DNA of 64,000 bases from BOG-224 sp963783505 (lineage in GTDB: Bacteria > Acidobacteriota > Terriglobia > Bryobacterales > Bryobacteraceae), in the NCBI GenBank assembly GCA_963783505.1, contig CAWAOP010000017.1, forward strand, positions 1 to 64,000. The letters are read 5' to 3'. The position numbers and the translations under genes are program-made. The notes beneath the pieces were generated by a model. The model searched no databases. It was not told the DNA's origin and saw nothing but the letters and a program-made list of their open reading frames with translations. This document shows, one piece after another, positions 18,196 to 27,094 of the stretch. Positions within the stretch are counted from its first letter, which is position 1. Each line of letters begins with the position of its first letter.

Positions 18196-19644
18196 CTAGC
18201 ACGCGGGCCCGAATTCCGATTCGAACTTCTCCGCCAGCGCCGCGCCCCAATCACCCGTTGTGGGCTTCATCTTGCCGCCGAAGAAACGCAGCACGGGCGG
18301 CTCCTCATAGAACTTCAGGCCGCCGATCATGCGCCTGTGATCGTAGAGCCATTTCAGGCGGTCGGCGGCGTATTGGAAGTGCGACATGGTGTACACGCGC
18401 CGCGGGACGGCCAGACGCAGCAGCTCCATATCGGCGGGCACGTCGTTTCCTTCCGCGTCGCGGTCCATGGACACCGATCCGCGCTCCATCCCGCGGATAC
18501 CGGAGGTGATATACACCGCCGAAGCCAGCGCGCCGGCCGGGTATTCCGACTGAGGAACGTGGTCGATAAAGCGCATCGCGTCGATGTGGCAGGCCAAGCC
18601 GCCCGCGGGCGTGACCACGGGAATTCCCAAGTCCAGGAGCAGCCCGACGAAATACTTGATTGCGTCGGCCGAAGAACCCGCCACTTCCAGATCGGTCATC
18701 TCGCGTATGCCGACGGCCATCGCCTCGATTTCCTTGGAAGACATTCCTCCGTACGTGTAAAACCCTTCGTATACGGGCAGCCACGGGCGGATCGCCTCGA
18801 ACAGGTCTTTGCGGTTGGTGGCGATCATTCCGCCGCGCACGCTGCAGCTCTTGCGGCCGGACAAGTAACACAGGTCCGCGACGCTCATCATCTCGCGGAT
18901 GATGTCGCGGATGGAGGCGTTCTCGTAACCCGGCTCGCGCTGGCGAATGAAGTAGGCGTTTTCCGAGATCAGGCTGCCGTCCACTACGAGGAAGATGCCC
19001 ATCGGCTCGATGAGAGCCTTGACCTGCCGGAGGTTCTCGAGCGAAAACGGCTGGCCTCCAATGAGGTTGGTCGTCGCTTCCATGCGGACGAACGAAACGT
19101 TTTCCGGACCCGCCTTTTCGATGGCGGCGCGCAGACGGTTCAGATCGATGTTGCCCTTGAACGGGTGCGAGCTTTGGGTCTTCAGCGCTTCGTCCGTGTA
19201 AAGCTCCAGAACCTTGCCGCCGGCCAGGTCGAAGTGCGCCTTGGTGGTGGTGAAGTGATAGTTCATCGGCACGATATGGCCCGGCTTGACGAACGTCTTG
19301 GCCAGCAGGTGCTCGGCGGCGCGGCCCTGGTGCGCGGGCAGGACGTACTTGTAGCCGAAAATCTCGGCGACCGAATCTTCCAGCCTGCTGAAGCTCTCGG
19401 AGCCGGCGTAGGCGTCGTCGGATTGCATCATAGCCGCAAGCTGGTTATCCGTCATCGCGTTCGTGCCGCTATCGGTCAGCATGTCCAGGAAAATGGAGCG
19501 GCTGCGAAGCAGGAAAGTGTTGTAGCCCGCGTCTTCAATGGCGGTAAGCCTCTCGCGTGCTGGAGCGAGCCGCGTCTTCTGCACAATTCGGACCTTGTGC
19601 ATTTCGATAGGGATTTCGTTTCCGTTGGATAGCTTGATGCTCAT
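18196..19644 (-). CDS. Tryptophanase / tyrosine phenol-lyase family PLP enzyme
   Basis: 482 residues, full family length. Conserved blocks include LLTDSGTNAMTDNQLAAMM, YAGSESFSRLEDSV, LPAHQGRAAEHLL, GGQPFSLENLRQVKAL, SENAYFIRQREPGYEN, the PLP-lysine block SGRKSC, EGFYTYGGMSSKEIEAMAVG and ELLRLAVPRRVYT. Beta-eliminating lyases of this family split tryptophan to indole, pyruvate and ammonia, or tyrosine to phenol. By my recollection of E. coli TnaA, the block holding the cofactor-binding Asp and Arg (DSARF before AENAY) reads DGSLI here: the Asp is kept but the Arg is a Leu. The substrate may therefore differ. No tnaC-like leader or tnaB permease is nearby. Start ATG 19644 fits the family N-terminus. 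Confidence 0.82.
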   Translation of the reverse strand: MSIKLSNGNEIPIEMHKVRIVQKTRLAPARERLTAIEDAGYNTFLLRSRSIFLDMLTDSGTNAMTDNQLAAMMQSDDAYAGSESFSRLEDSVAEIFGYKYVLPAHQGRAAEHLLAKTFVKPGHIVPMNYHFTTTKAHFDLAGGKVLELYTDEALKTQSSHPFKGNIDLNRLRAAIEKAGPENVSFVRMEATTNLIGGQPFSLENLRQVKALIEPMGIFLVVDGSLISENAYFIRQREPGYENASIRDIIREMMSVADLCYLSGRKSCSVRGGMIATNRKDLFEAIRPWLPVYEGFYTYGGMSSKEIEAMAVGIREMTDLEVAGSSADAIKYFVGLLLDLGIPVVTPAGGLACHIDAMRFIDHVPQSEYPAGALASAVYITSGIRGMERGSVSMDRDAEGNDVPADMELLRLAVPRRVYTMSHFQYAADRLKWLYDHRRMIGGLKFYEEPPVLRFFGGKMKPTTGDWGAALAEKFESEFGPAC

Positions 19645-19969
19645 GATGTTGTGGGGAATTTCGGGTGGATTATTGGGAGTCTAAGGTCTGATTGTACCTA
19701 ATCTAGCGTCGATTGACACGCCGCGGCGCGCGCCGCTACCGACGCCGATAGCGTTGGGGGCCACATCCGCACCGTGCGCCGGCTCGCTAAACAACGGTAC
19801 CTTCGGCTCGCTCAGAGTCGTCCGGCCCGGCACGACCTTTTGCTGACGCCCTCCACTGAGGCGCCGTACCTTGCGCGCGCGGCAGGAACGATTCGAGCGC
19901 TGAGATAGTCTATGAGTGGAGCGTTGAGATTCTGCGTTCGGGTTCAAACGGGACCGGAGGGCCAGCGAA
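19645..19969. other. 325-bp divergent intergenic region
   Basis: Lies between the start of the tryptophanase-like gene and the start of the dehydrogenase gene, so it must hold both promoters. I see no clear -35/-10 pair, operator palindrome or RNA element in it, and no coding frame worth calling. Confidence 0.5.
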
Positions 19970-21001
19970 ATGAAAGCGGCGGTTTGGAGACAGACAGGTC
20001 GGTTCGATATTGAGGAAGTACCGGTCCCCGCGCCGGCGCCGGACGAGGTGGTCCTCAAACTCGAATATTGCGGGGTTTGCGGAACGGACATCCACAGGGC
20101 CTGGACACATGGAGAGATGACGCCGGGCGTGGTCATCGGCCACGAGTACCTCGGCAGAGTGGCCGCGGTGGGCTCGGCGGTCTCCGCGTGGAATGCGGGC
20201 GACCGAGTGACCTGTGCGAGTGGCATCCAGGAAACGGGAGCGGCCGCGGCTGCCGGCTCGGTGAAGCCACGGCGCTTCACGCCGAAAATGGTGGCGCGCA
20301 CGGGAGCGCCGGGGAGCGTGCACCAGGGCGGCTTCGCCGAATACAAGCGCATACCTTCGGCGAATATCATCGGCGTTCCCGATTGCATCGACGACCTGAC
20401 GGCAACGCTCATTGAGCCTTGCGCGATTGCGGTTCATGCCGTGGAACGCGCGGAGATTACCGCGGGCGAGCGTGTGGGCATTCTTGGCCTCGGTCCGATT
20501 GGCCTGCTGGTCGCCCAAGTCGCCAAGGCGGCAGGGGCGCTTGAGGTGTACGGAGTGGAGCCGTCGCCCCTGCGGCGGAGCGTGGCTAAAGAAATCGGCG
20601 TCAGTGAAGTGTACGATCCAAGGGAGACGGATGCGCTGGAGGCGCTTGTCTCAGCGACGGACGGCGGGCCGGATGTCGTGTTTGATTGCGCCGCCGCGCC
20701 CACGAGCCTTGACGATGCGCTGACGGTCGTGCGGGCGCACGGACGCGTGGTGCTGGTCGGCATCAGTTGGGACCGGGTGACGGTGACGCCGATCGAATGG
20801 CTCGGACGGAACGTGGAGATGCGGACCATGTACGCGTATTCGCGGGCGCATTGCGAGGCGGCCATCCGGTTGATTGCCGGAGGGGCGATCCATAGCGCGG
20901 CGATGGTCCGGCCGGAGTGGGTCTTTCCACTCGATGGCATTCACGAGGCGTTCGAGCGGAGCTATCGGGCGGAACTGGTGAAGGCGGTGATCAGGCCCTG
21001 A
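19970..21001 (+). CDS. Zinc-type medium-chain alcohol/polyol dehydrogenase
   Basis: 343 residues. Catalytic-zinc motifs: CGVCGTDIH (Cys ligand) and GHEYLGRV (His-Glu). The Rossmann motif GILGLGPIGLLVAQVAKAAG is followed by an NAD(P)-type beta-alpha-beta. The segment between, where many family members carry four structural-zinc cysteines, has none here and is instead Ala/Gly/Lys rich (ASGIQETGAAAAAGSVKPRR). Relatives include threonine, sorbitol and galactitol dehydrogenases; the exact substrate cannot be told. Start ATG 19970 matches the family's MKAAVW opening. Immediately downstream is the remnant of an esterase gene, so the present 3' neighbourhood arose by rearrangement. Confidence 0.85.
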   Translation: MKAAVWRQTGRFDIEEVPVPAPAPDEVVLKLEYCGVCGTDIHRAWTHGEMTPGVVIGHEYLGRVAAVGSAVSAWNAGDRVTCASGIQETGAAAAAGSVKPRRFTPKMVARTGAPGSVHQGGFAEYKRIPSANIIGVPDCIDDLTATLIEPCAIAVHAVERAEITAGERVGILGLGPIGLLVAQVAKAAGALEVYGVEPSPLRRSVAKEIGVSEVYDPRETDALEALVSATDGGPDVVFDCAAAPTSLDDALTVVRAHGRVVLVGISWDRVTVTPIEWLGRNVEMRTMYAYSRAHCEAAIRLIAGGAIHSAAMVRPEWVFPLDGIHEAFERSYRAELVKAVIRP

Positions 21002-21114
21002 ATCGTAAGTATGTCTATTACGAATCGCAGGGCACGGCGCACGAGCGGCTGACGTGGCGCAGAGACCTGAACGAGTTCGCTCCGATACGTTTTAGGAAGA
21101 GGAGAGACAGGTGA
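21002..21114 (+). pseudogene. C-terminal remnant of an esterase paralog
   Basis: In one frame this stretch reads KYVYYESQGTAHERLTWRRD then LNEFAPIRFRK, almost the same as the end of the full esterase that follows (KHVYYESPGTAHEWLTWRRD, LYEFAPRLFRD). No start or catalytic serine region precedes it; it begins directly after the dehydrogenase stop. It is the tail of a second, tandem copy of the esterase gene whose front was lost. Its end overlaps the GTG start of the intact copy, so its bases also provide that gene's ribosome site (aggaagaggaga). Confidence 0.8.
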
Positions 21115-22352
21115 GACTTCTATTTGGATTTGCGGCGGCGTGCTGCTTGTGCCTGGCGCAGGCCCCCGATGGCTCGAAGCCGTCTTCGCTCAACGTGCCC
21201 GGCGCGCAGTATCCGCTGGTCCACCCGGACCGCAGCGTGACCTTTCAAATCAGGGCGCCCGAGGCGGCGAAGGTGCAGGTGCGCGTCGGGCAGACGTACG
21301 ATATGACCAAGGCGGCGGACGGAACCTGGAGCGTGACCACGCCCCCGCTGGTGGTGGGGTTCCACTACTACTCGCTGTTGATCGACGGGGTTGAAGTGAA
21401 CGACCCCGGCACGTATACCTTCTTCGGCAGCGACCACGAAAGCAGCGGCGTGGAGATTCCCGAAGAGGGAGTCGATTTCTACTCCGTGAAGGACGTGCCC
21501 CATGGAGAGGTGCGCCAGCACCGGTATTTTTCGAGCGTCACGCAGGCATGGCGGCGCTGCTTTGTCTACACGCCGCCCGACTACGAGACGAGCCCAACGA
21601 AGAAGTACCCGGTGCTTTACCTGCATCACGGCTGGGGCGAAGACGAGTGGAGCTGGGTGGTGCAGGGCCATGTCGACCAGATCATGGACAACCTGATCGC
21701 GGCCGGCAAAGCCAAGCCGATGATCATCGTGATGGAGAACCACTTTACGGCGCTGAAGCCCGGCGAGGCGCGGTTCTCGTTTGGGGCTGGCGGCGGACGC
21801 GGGCGCGGGGGAGTACCGGGAGCCGGCGCCGGGCGCGGCGCGGGTGCGGCGCCTCCGGCCGCGGCGGCAACCGGGCGTGGCGCCGGTGCGAACCCAGCCG
21901 CTTCGCCGTTCGCCAATTTCGGAGCTACTTACACGGAGATGCTGCTGAAGGACACCGTTCCCTCCATCGAGAAGACCTACCGCGCGCTCACGGGCCGCGA
22001 AAATCGAGCCATCGCCGGGCTCTCGATGGGCGGGTTGCAGACTTTTAATACAGCTCTGAATCACCTTGATACCTTTGCGTATATCGGCGGCTTCAGCCCC
22101 GGCCTTCCGCCGCAGGCCGCTTTCGACAAGATCTACGAAGATGCGGACGGATTCAACAAGCAGGTGAAGGTTCTGTTCATAGGGACCGGAACGGTGGAGC
22201 GCGACAGCAATCCGAACATTCTGCGGCTGCACGAGGACTTCGACAAGCACGGAATCAAGCACGTTTATTACGAGTCTCCCGGCACAGCTCATGAGTGGCT
22301 CACCTGGCGCAGGGACCTTTACGAGTTCGCGCCGCGTTTGTTTAGGGATTAG
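21111..22352 (+). CDS. Secreted esterase D-like hydrolase with Gly/Ala-rich insert
   Basis: 413 residues from a GTG at 21111 with a good purine-rich ribosome site. Leader MRLLFGFAAACCLCLA; E-set/CBM48-like domain ~35-120; esterase core ~135-413 with FVYTPPDYETSPTKKYPVL, nucleophile elbow GLSMGG (Ser305) and His394 in GTAHEWLTWR. Between the core strand MIIVMENHFTALKPG and the helix before the nucleophile lies a ~40-residue low-complexity insert (residues ~225-266, repeats of GRG and AGA). It probably forms a flexible surface loop. Likely cleaves acyl groups from glycans outside the cytoplasm. The upstream 113 bp are the tail of a lost tandem duplicate. Confidence 0.84.
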   Translation: MRLLFGFAAACCLCLAQAPDGSKPSSLNVPGAQYPLVHPDRSVTFQIRAPEAAKVQVRVGQTYDMTKAADGTWSVTTPPLVVGFHYYSLLIDGVEVNDPGTYTFFGSDHESSGVEIPEEGVDFYSVKDVPHGEVRQHRYFSSVTQAWRRCFVYTPPDYETSPTKKYPVLYLHHGWGEDEWSWVVQGHVDQIMDNLIAAGKAKPMIIVMENHFTALKPGEARFSFGAGGGRGRGGVPGAGAGRGAGAAPPAAAATGRGAGANPAASPFANFGATYTEMLLKDTVPSIEKTYRALTGRENRAIAGLSMGGLQTFNTALNHLDTFAYIGGFSPGLPPQAAFDKIYEDADGFNKQVKVLFIGTGTVERDSNPNILRLHEDFDKHGIKHVYYESPGTAHEWLTWRRDLYEFAPRLFRD

Positions 22353-22370
22353 TCAAGAGCCGTCGCGTGC

Positions 22371-22406
22371 GCTCCCTTACGGGGCGCCCACCGGGCCCGG
22401 CTCGGC
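22371..22406. repeat. Half copy of the CGCTCCCT-type inverted repeat
   Basis: gctcccttacgggg (22371-22384) equals the left arm of the copy at 41005-41078, and ggctcggc follows after a diverged stretch; the right arm is missing. It lies just after the esterase gene's stop codon. Confidence 0.5.
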
Positions 22407-22471
22407 TAGCGGGCTCCCGCCACGCCGGACTTGGCATCGTCCCGTGCTATTCTCGAACGTCTGTGAAGCCC

Positions 22472-24187
22472 ATGACTCATTCACTGAAGCGTCTTCTCAT
22501 AGCCGCGGCGTTTGTCGCGCAGTCGATTGCGGCCGCCGGTGATGCTCCGCTCTTCAGCCCACGGGTTGAACAATGGGGCGTTCAGGAAGTGGTTTTGCAT
22601 TCACAGAGGACTTATCAAAACCCTTTCACGGACGTGACGATTCAAGCGCGCTTTCGGTCGCAGGGCAAAGACGTCACCGCAGAGGGTTTCTACGACGGCG
22701 GACAAACGTGGAAAATCCGCTTCATGCCTGACACGCAGGGAACCTGGACGTTCACGACAGTCTCGGCCGACGCGGATCTCAATGGGAAATCAGGCTCGTT
22801 CGCCGTCGATAAACCGAGCTCCGGAAACCACGGGCCCGTCGTGGTTCGCAACCAGTTTCATTTCGCCTATGCCGATGGCTCGCCCTACTTCCTGCTCGGC
22901 ACGACTCTATATAACTGGTTGAACCGCGACCGCGATCTCGAGCTCCGCACGCTGGCCACGCTGTCGCGAAATCCGTTCAACAAGGTGCGCTTCCTGGTAT
23001 TCCCCAAGTGGATGGTGTTCAATCGCGTGGAGCCCGAGAGCTATCCGTACGTTCAGACGGAGCCCGGCAAATTCGATTTCGACCGCTTCGATCCCGAGTT
23101 TTTCGCGCACTACGAATCGCGCATCCAGGATCTCGCGGCCCTCGGAATCGAAGCCGACATCATTCTCTTCCATCCCTACGACAAGTGGGGATTCTGCGGG
23201 ATGGATGAACGCCACGACGACGCCTATCTCAAATACGTCGTGGCGCGGTTCGCGGCGTTCCGGAATATATGGTGGACCATGGCCAATGAGTTCGACGTGT
23301 TCCCGCAGGCGAAGAACTGGCGCCATCTGGGCGAACTGGTCGCGAAGATCGACCCCTACAGACACCAACTTGGCATTCACCAGTGCTGCACTGCGTTCTA
23401 CGACAACTCCGAACCGTGGATTTCGCACGCGATCCTGCAAGACCTTACGGCGCAGCGGCGCACGCCCGCCGCGCGAGACGATTCGTGGCTTGCGCTGGAT
23501 GCCCGAAAGCTCGGGAAACCCGTCGTCGTGGATGAGTACGGTTACGAAGGCAACGACGGGCAGGCATGGGGCAATCTGGGCCCTCGCGAAGCCGTGGAAG
23601 CGCATTGGGCGCTCACCATGGCGGGCGCGTACGGATCTCACGGCGAAACGTATGTGACTCCGGGTCACTTGTTATGGTGGGCCGTCGGCGGCGAACTGGT
23701 AGGCGATGCGCCCGCGCGGCTTGGGTTTCTGAAACAGATCATGTCCGAAGCGCCTTACACCGAAATGGAGCCGGCTCCCGACGTGATTACGAATGGGACA
23801 CCGTTGATCACGGCGCTTGCCAAGCGAGGCTCCTACTACCTGATTCATTTCGGCCAAACCAAGGAAGTAGCCGATTGGAACATCGGGTTCTTCGGGCCGG
23901 CGACGCCCTCGCATCCGCTCCCTGCGAAGCCGTTCAGCCCTAGCATCTGGAAGCCGGTTCCCACACCGGAGTTCCGCATCGGCGAGGGCACGTTTCGCGT
24001 CAACATGATCGACACCTGGAACATGAAGACGTACTTCCTCGGGTACGCCCAGGGGCCGACGCAACGGTTCCAACCTGAGATGGCTCCTGGCCTGATGCGC
24101 TTTATCAAGGTGGAGCGCGCCGAGCCCGGCAAACCCACCGGCTCAGTCACCGAGTTATTTGACCGGTTCGGATCGCGCGGGAAGTAA
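22472..24187 (+). CDS. Secreted DUF5060/DUF4038-type glycoside-hydrolase-like protein
   Basis: 571 residues from the ATG at 22472 (MTHSLKRLLIAAAFVAQSIA, a signal peptide). A DUF5060 beta-sandwich comes first (VEQWGVQEVVLHSQRTYQNP, VTAEGFYDGGQTWKIRFMPD, GTWTFTTVSADADLNGKSG). It is followed by a TIM-barrel region of the DUF4038 type (DGSPYFLLGTTLYNWLNRD, IWWTMANEFD, GKPVVVDEYGYEG). The acidic residues in ANEFD and VDEYGYE sit where catalytic Glu/Asp residues of related glycosidases lie. A C-terminal beta-domain ends the chain. The family acts on plant or bacterial polysaccharides such as pectins; the bond cleaved here is unknown. It has a related gene at 27246. Confidence 0.82.
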   Translation: MTHSLKRLLIAAAFVAQSIAAAGDAPLFSPRVEQWGVQEVVLHSQRTYQNPFTDVTIQARFRSQGKDVTAEGFYDGGQTWKIRFMPDTQGTWTFTTVSADADLNGKSGSFAVDKPSSGNHGPVVVRNQFHFAYADGSPYFLLGTTLYNWLNRDRDLELRTLATLSRNPFNKVRFLVFPKWMVFNRVEPESYPYVQTEPGKFDFDRFDPEFFAHYESRIQDLAALGIEADIILFHPYDKWGFCGMDERHDDAYLKYVVARFAAFRNIWWTMANEFDVFPQAKNWRHLGELVAKIDPYRHQLGIHQCCTAFYDNSEPWISHAILQDLTAQRRTPAARDDSWLALDARKLGKPVVVDEYGYEGNDGQAWGNLGPREAVEAHWALTMAGAYGSHGETYVTPGHLLWWAVGGELVGDAPARLGFLKQIMSEAPYTEMEPAPDVITNGTPLITALAKRGSYYLIHFGQTKEVADWNIGFFGPATPSHPLPAKPFSPSIWKPVPTPEFRIGEGTFRVNMIDTWNMKTYFLGYAQGPTQRFQPEMAPGLMRFIKVERAEPGKPTGSVTELFDRFGSRGK

Positions 24188-24226
24188 CGATCCTCCGACA
24201 GAGCCGGGGGGCGGCGCCGTGAGCGG

Positions 24227-24409
24227 AATCCGCTCAGCCTGATCTGCGCGATTAATCGTGCGCGGAGCGCCTGCTTGATTCACGCGCCGGCCAGACCAGT
24301 GATGAATGCTCACGGAAGCCGGTCCACCCGATTTTAGGCGCAGGAAAAATCACGCAGATCAGGCTGAGCGGATGCAGGAAAAATCACGCAGATCAGGCTG
24401 AGCGGATTT
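24227..24409. repeat. 125-bp-type inverted-repeat element, copy 1 (longer, right end duplicated)
   Basis: Left end aatccgctcagcctgatctg at 24227, right ends at 24373 and again at 24409. The right ~34 bp (gcaggaaaaatcacgcagat ...) are tandemly duplicated, and the interior is diverged and longer than in the other three copies. Fills the gap between the DUF5060 gene and the convergent dehydratase gene. Confidence 0.85.
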
Positions 24410-24410
24410 C

Positions 24411-25760
24411 TTAGATCGACCCTACCGCGCCGTCCTCGTGAAACGCCAGTACGAAGGGGCGCGTGCCTTGGAACGGGTACCGTTTCAGCGCCGCTTCGCT
24501 GATGTCAACGCCCAGGCCGGGTTTCGTAGGCAGCGGATAACGGCCGTCCACCATGCGCATGGCTGGGAATCCCATGAGGTCTTCCCAGACCTTGTTCTTC
24601 TCGCCCGCGTCCACGAAGCCGCAGATTTCCTGAGCCAGGAAATTCGGCCCTGCCGCGTCCACGTGCAAGCTGGCGATGCCGCCTATGGGGCCTTCGCAGG
24701 CGTGCGGGGCCATGCGGATGCCCGAGGCCTCCGCCGCCGCCGAGACTTTCCACAGCGCCGTCACGCCGCCGACATGCGCGATATCGGGCTGCAAGACATC
24801 GACGACGCCCATGTCGATCAATTCCGTGTAGCCGTAGGATGCGATCAGGCGCTCGCCGGTCGCGATGGGCGTGGTGGAATGGCGCACCGCGCGCGCCATC
24901 GCCCTCACGTTTTCCGGAGGGCAAATCTCCTCGGCGAACAGCAGATGAAGCGGCTCGATTTCGCGCAGAATAATGGCCGCGACGGTGGGGCTGGGCCGCG
25001 CATGGAAGTCGACGGCGAAATCGAGATCCGGCCCGAGCCCTTCGCGCAGCATCTCCATGTGCGCCACGGCGCGCTTGATCTTGGCGTTGGTCTCCACCCA
25101 CTCGAGCAAGTCTGGCAGTTGAAACTTCAGCGCGGTCACTCCCGCGGCCTTCGTCTTGTCGCGAAGCTCGCGGGCCTCTGCGAGAGACCACGCATCGGCG
25201 TGATAATAGCCACGCACGCCGCGCGAATCCACGGGACCGCCCAGCATCTCATACACGGGCATGTTCAGCGCCTTGCCGCGGATGTCCCACAGCGCCTGGT
25301 CGATGCCCGAGATGGCCGATCCGAGCACCGGGCCGCCACGATAAAAGCTGCCGATATACATGAGCTGGTAGAGGTGCTCCACCTGCATGGGATCGCTGCC
25401 GACGATGAGATCCTTCAGATCCATCACGCAAGCCATCGCCGCGGAAGCCTTGCCTTCGAGCGTGGCCTCGCCCCATCCCGTCACGCCCTGATTGGTCTCG
25501 ATTTTGACGAAGACGTATGGCCGGTCGGACTGCGCGATGCGCTCATCGAGCGTCACGCCGAAGACCTGCATGTTGGTGATGCGCAGCTTCGATCCCACGT
25601 CGCGAAACGCGGCGCCGCCCGGCGGCTTGTCCGTCGCGGTTCTTACCTGGAACGCGCAGCCGCAGTCGTACGCCGGCAGGGGCGTCGCGCGGCGGCGTCC
25701 GGAAGTTGCGCTCAGCGCGCCGGCTCCCGCGAGCGCGGCCAAGAGTTGTCTGCGTTTCAT
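24411..25760 (-). CDS. Enolase-superfamily acid-sugar dehydratase (galactonate dehydratase-like), exported
   Basis: 449 residues. The N-terminus MKRRQLLAALAGAGALSATS looks like a Tat signal, unusual since most relatives are cytoplasmic. The capping domain (RITNMQVFGVTLDERIAQSD, GVTGWGEATLEGKASAAM) precedes a TIM barrel with metal ligands in DFAVDFHARPSP (Asp), LLFAEEICPPENV (Glu) and PIATGERLIASYGY (Glu). A catalytic-His region MAPHACEGPIGG follows. This is the mandelate racemase/galactonate dehydratase branch, which removes water from aldonic acids using Mg2+. It is the second gene of a two-gene unit: the upstream paralog's stop overlaps this start (25757-25760). Confidence 0.85.
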   Translation of the reverse strand: MKRRQLLAALAGAGALSATSGRRRATPLPAYDCGCAFQVRTATDKPPGGAAFRDVGSKLRITNMQVFGVTLDERIAQSDRPYVFVKIETNQGVTGWGEATLEGKASAAMACVMDLKDLIVGSDPMQVEHLYQLMYIGSFYRGGPVLGSAISGIDQALWDIRGKALNMPVYEMLGGPVDSRGVRGYYHADAWSLAEARELRDKTKAAGVTALKFQLPDLLEWVETNAKIKRAVAHMEMLREGLGPDLDFAVDFHARPSPTVAAIILREIEPLHLLFAEEICPPENVRAMARAVRHSTTPIATGERLIASYGYTELIDMGVVDVLQPDIAHVGGVTALWKVSAAAEASGIRMAPHACEGPIGGIASLHVDAAGPNFLAQEICGFVDAGEKNKVWEDLMGFPAMRMVDGRYPLPTKPGLGVDISEAALKRYPFQGTRPFVLAFHEDGAVGSI

Positions 25761-26896
25761 ATGCGCTCCTCGCTGTAGGCGTCCAGCGCCCTCTCGTTCA
25801 CTTCGAAGCCCAAACCGGGGCGATTGACGAGGGCGAAGAAGCCTTTGTCGCCGGTCTCCTTGATACCGGAGGTGATCTCGGCCCGCATGGCGGCGTCGCG
25901 ATCGGAAGCCGGAACGGGAATCTGTTGCGCGTAAGCGTTGATCACGGCTGCATTCAAGTGGATTCCAGCGAGCGCGCCAATAGGGCCTCCGTTGTGGAAC
26001 GGGGCGATGGCGACGTAGTGAGTCTCCGAAATGGCGGCCACGCGCTTGATCTTGGTCAGGCTGTTCAACCCCAGGTCCGGCCGGACGATGTTCACCGAGC
26101 CCGTGGCCAGCAGGCTCTGGAAGCCATCGATCCCGGTGATGGAGCGGCCCAGTCCGATCGGCATCACGGATTCATCGACGATCTTCGCCAACGCATCCAG
26201 CGTGATGACGCCGGTTGGCTCGTCGAACCAGACCGGATGGGATCGCTCCAGAGCAACCGCCAACGTAGCGGCATCGTTCGGCGTCATCGCGCCCTGGCCA
26301 TCGAGAACCCACTCGGCGGAAGCGCCGGCCAGCGCCTGCATGTCCGCCATGTGCTTTCTCACCACATCAACATATTCGCGAAGGGGGATCATGGCGTCCC
26401 GCTGAGGAGCGGCCGTGGTGAAGAGCTGAAACCCCTGGCGTTTGGCGCGCTCCAGCGACGGCGCGGATTCGGCGGCGGTCTTGCCCTCCAAATGCGCGAG
26501 AAGGCGCGCCTTGTAGCGTACCGGCCCGCCCAGGTACTGGTAGATAGGCACATTCTTCGCGCGGCTCACCAGATCGAGCATTGCGTTGCTTACCGCCGCT
26601 TCGAGCGCGGGCAATCGGTGGAGCGCGGCGCGGATGAACTCGGACTCCGTCGCGCGGCGATCCATCGCCGCCGTTCGCGCCTCGGCGATATCGGCTGCCA
26701 GCCCAGGGCCGCCCTCTCCGTAGCCGGCCGTTCCTCCCTGGGACCGCAGCCGTACAACGGTGTAGCGGCGATTCGAATCCGGTTCCTTGAGGCGCCATGC
26801 CCGGAACTCCACGATCTTCAGCGGATGATCCTCCGCTGCGGGAAGTGCGAACACAGCGCTCCCCGAGCCAGGGAGCTTGCGACGTTTGGGTTTCAT
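25757..26896 (-). CDS. Enolase-superfamily paralog with an altered metal site
   Basis: 379 residues, same fold as its downstream neighbour. It has a capping domain (LKIVEFRAWRLKEPDSNRRY, GGTAGYGEGGPGLAADIAEA) and a barrel with the first two metal-ligand blocks (EWVLDGQGAM, WFDEPTGV). The third block, PIATGERLIAS in the neighbour, reads PIGLGRSITG here, so the expected Glu ligand is gone (Arg at the aligned position). The catalytic-His block PHACEG is also changed (APFHNGG). It may be a divergent enzyme or a non-catalytic partner. The N-terminus MKPKRRKLPGSGSAVFALP resembles a Tat signal with possible indel damage. Overlaps the next gene by 4 bp. Confidence 0.78.
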   Translation of the reverse strand: MKPKRRKLPGSGSAVFALPAAEDHPLKIVEFRAWRLKEPDSNRRYTVVRLRSQGGTAGYGEGGPGLAADIAEARTAAMDRRATESEFIRAALHRLPALEAAVSNAMLDLVSRAKNVPIYQYLGGPVRYKARLLAHLEGKTAAESAPSLERAKRQGFQLFTTAAPQRDAMIPLREYVDVVRKHMADMQALAGASAEWVLDGQGAMTPNDAATLAVALERSHPVWFDEPTGVITLDALAKIVDESVMPIGLGRSITGIDGFQSLLATGSVNIVRPDLGLNSLTKIKRVAAISETHYVAIAPFHNGGPIGALAGIHLNAAVINAYAQQIPVPASDRDAAMRAEITSGIKETGDKGFFALVNRPGLGFEVNERALDAYSEERI

Positions 26897-26922
26897 TTAG
26901 TGCTCCGTCCGAAATCCGTCCG

Positions 26923-27048
26923 AAACCCGCTCAGCCTGATCTGCGCGATTATTCATGGGCGGCCTGACCGGTATGTAAACTCACTCGACCTGACCCGCCC
27001 GATTTAACGGTCGCCGGATAAATCACGCAGATCAGGCTGAGCGGATTT
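26923..27048. repeat. 125-bp inverted-repeat element, copy 2
   Basis: Terminal repeat ccgctcagcctgatctgcg on the left and its inverse on the right (27026-27048), with an interior of ggcctgaccggt, actcactc, cgcccgattt and gccggataaat blocks shared with copies 3 and 4. Lies 26 bp before the start of the upstream enolase-superfamily gene. Confidence 0.9.
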
Positions 27049-27094
27049 CTATCATACAGAGGATTGCACCGGCGAACAAGCTCTCGAACCACGT

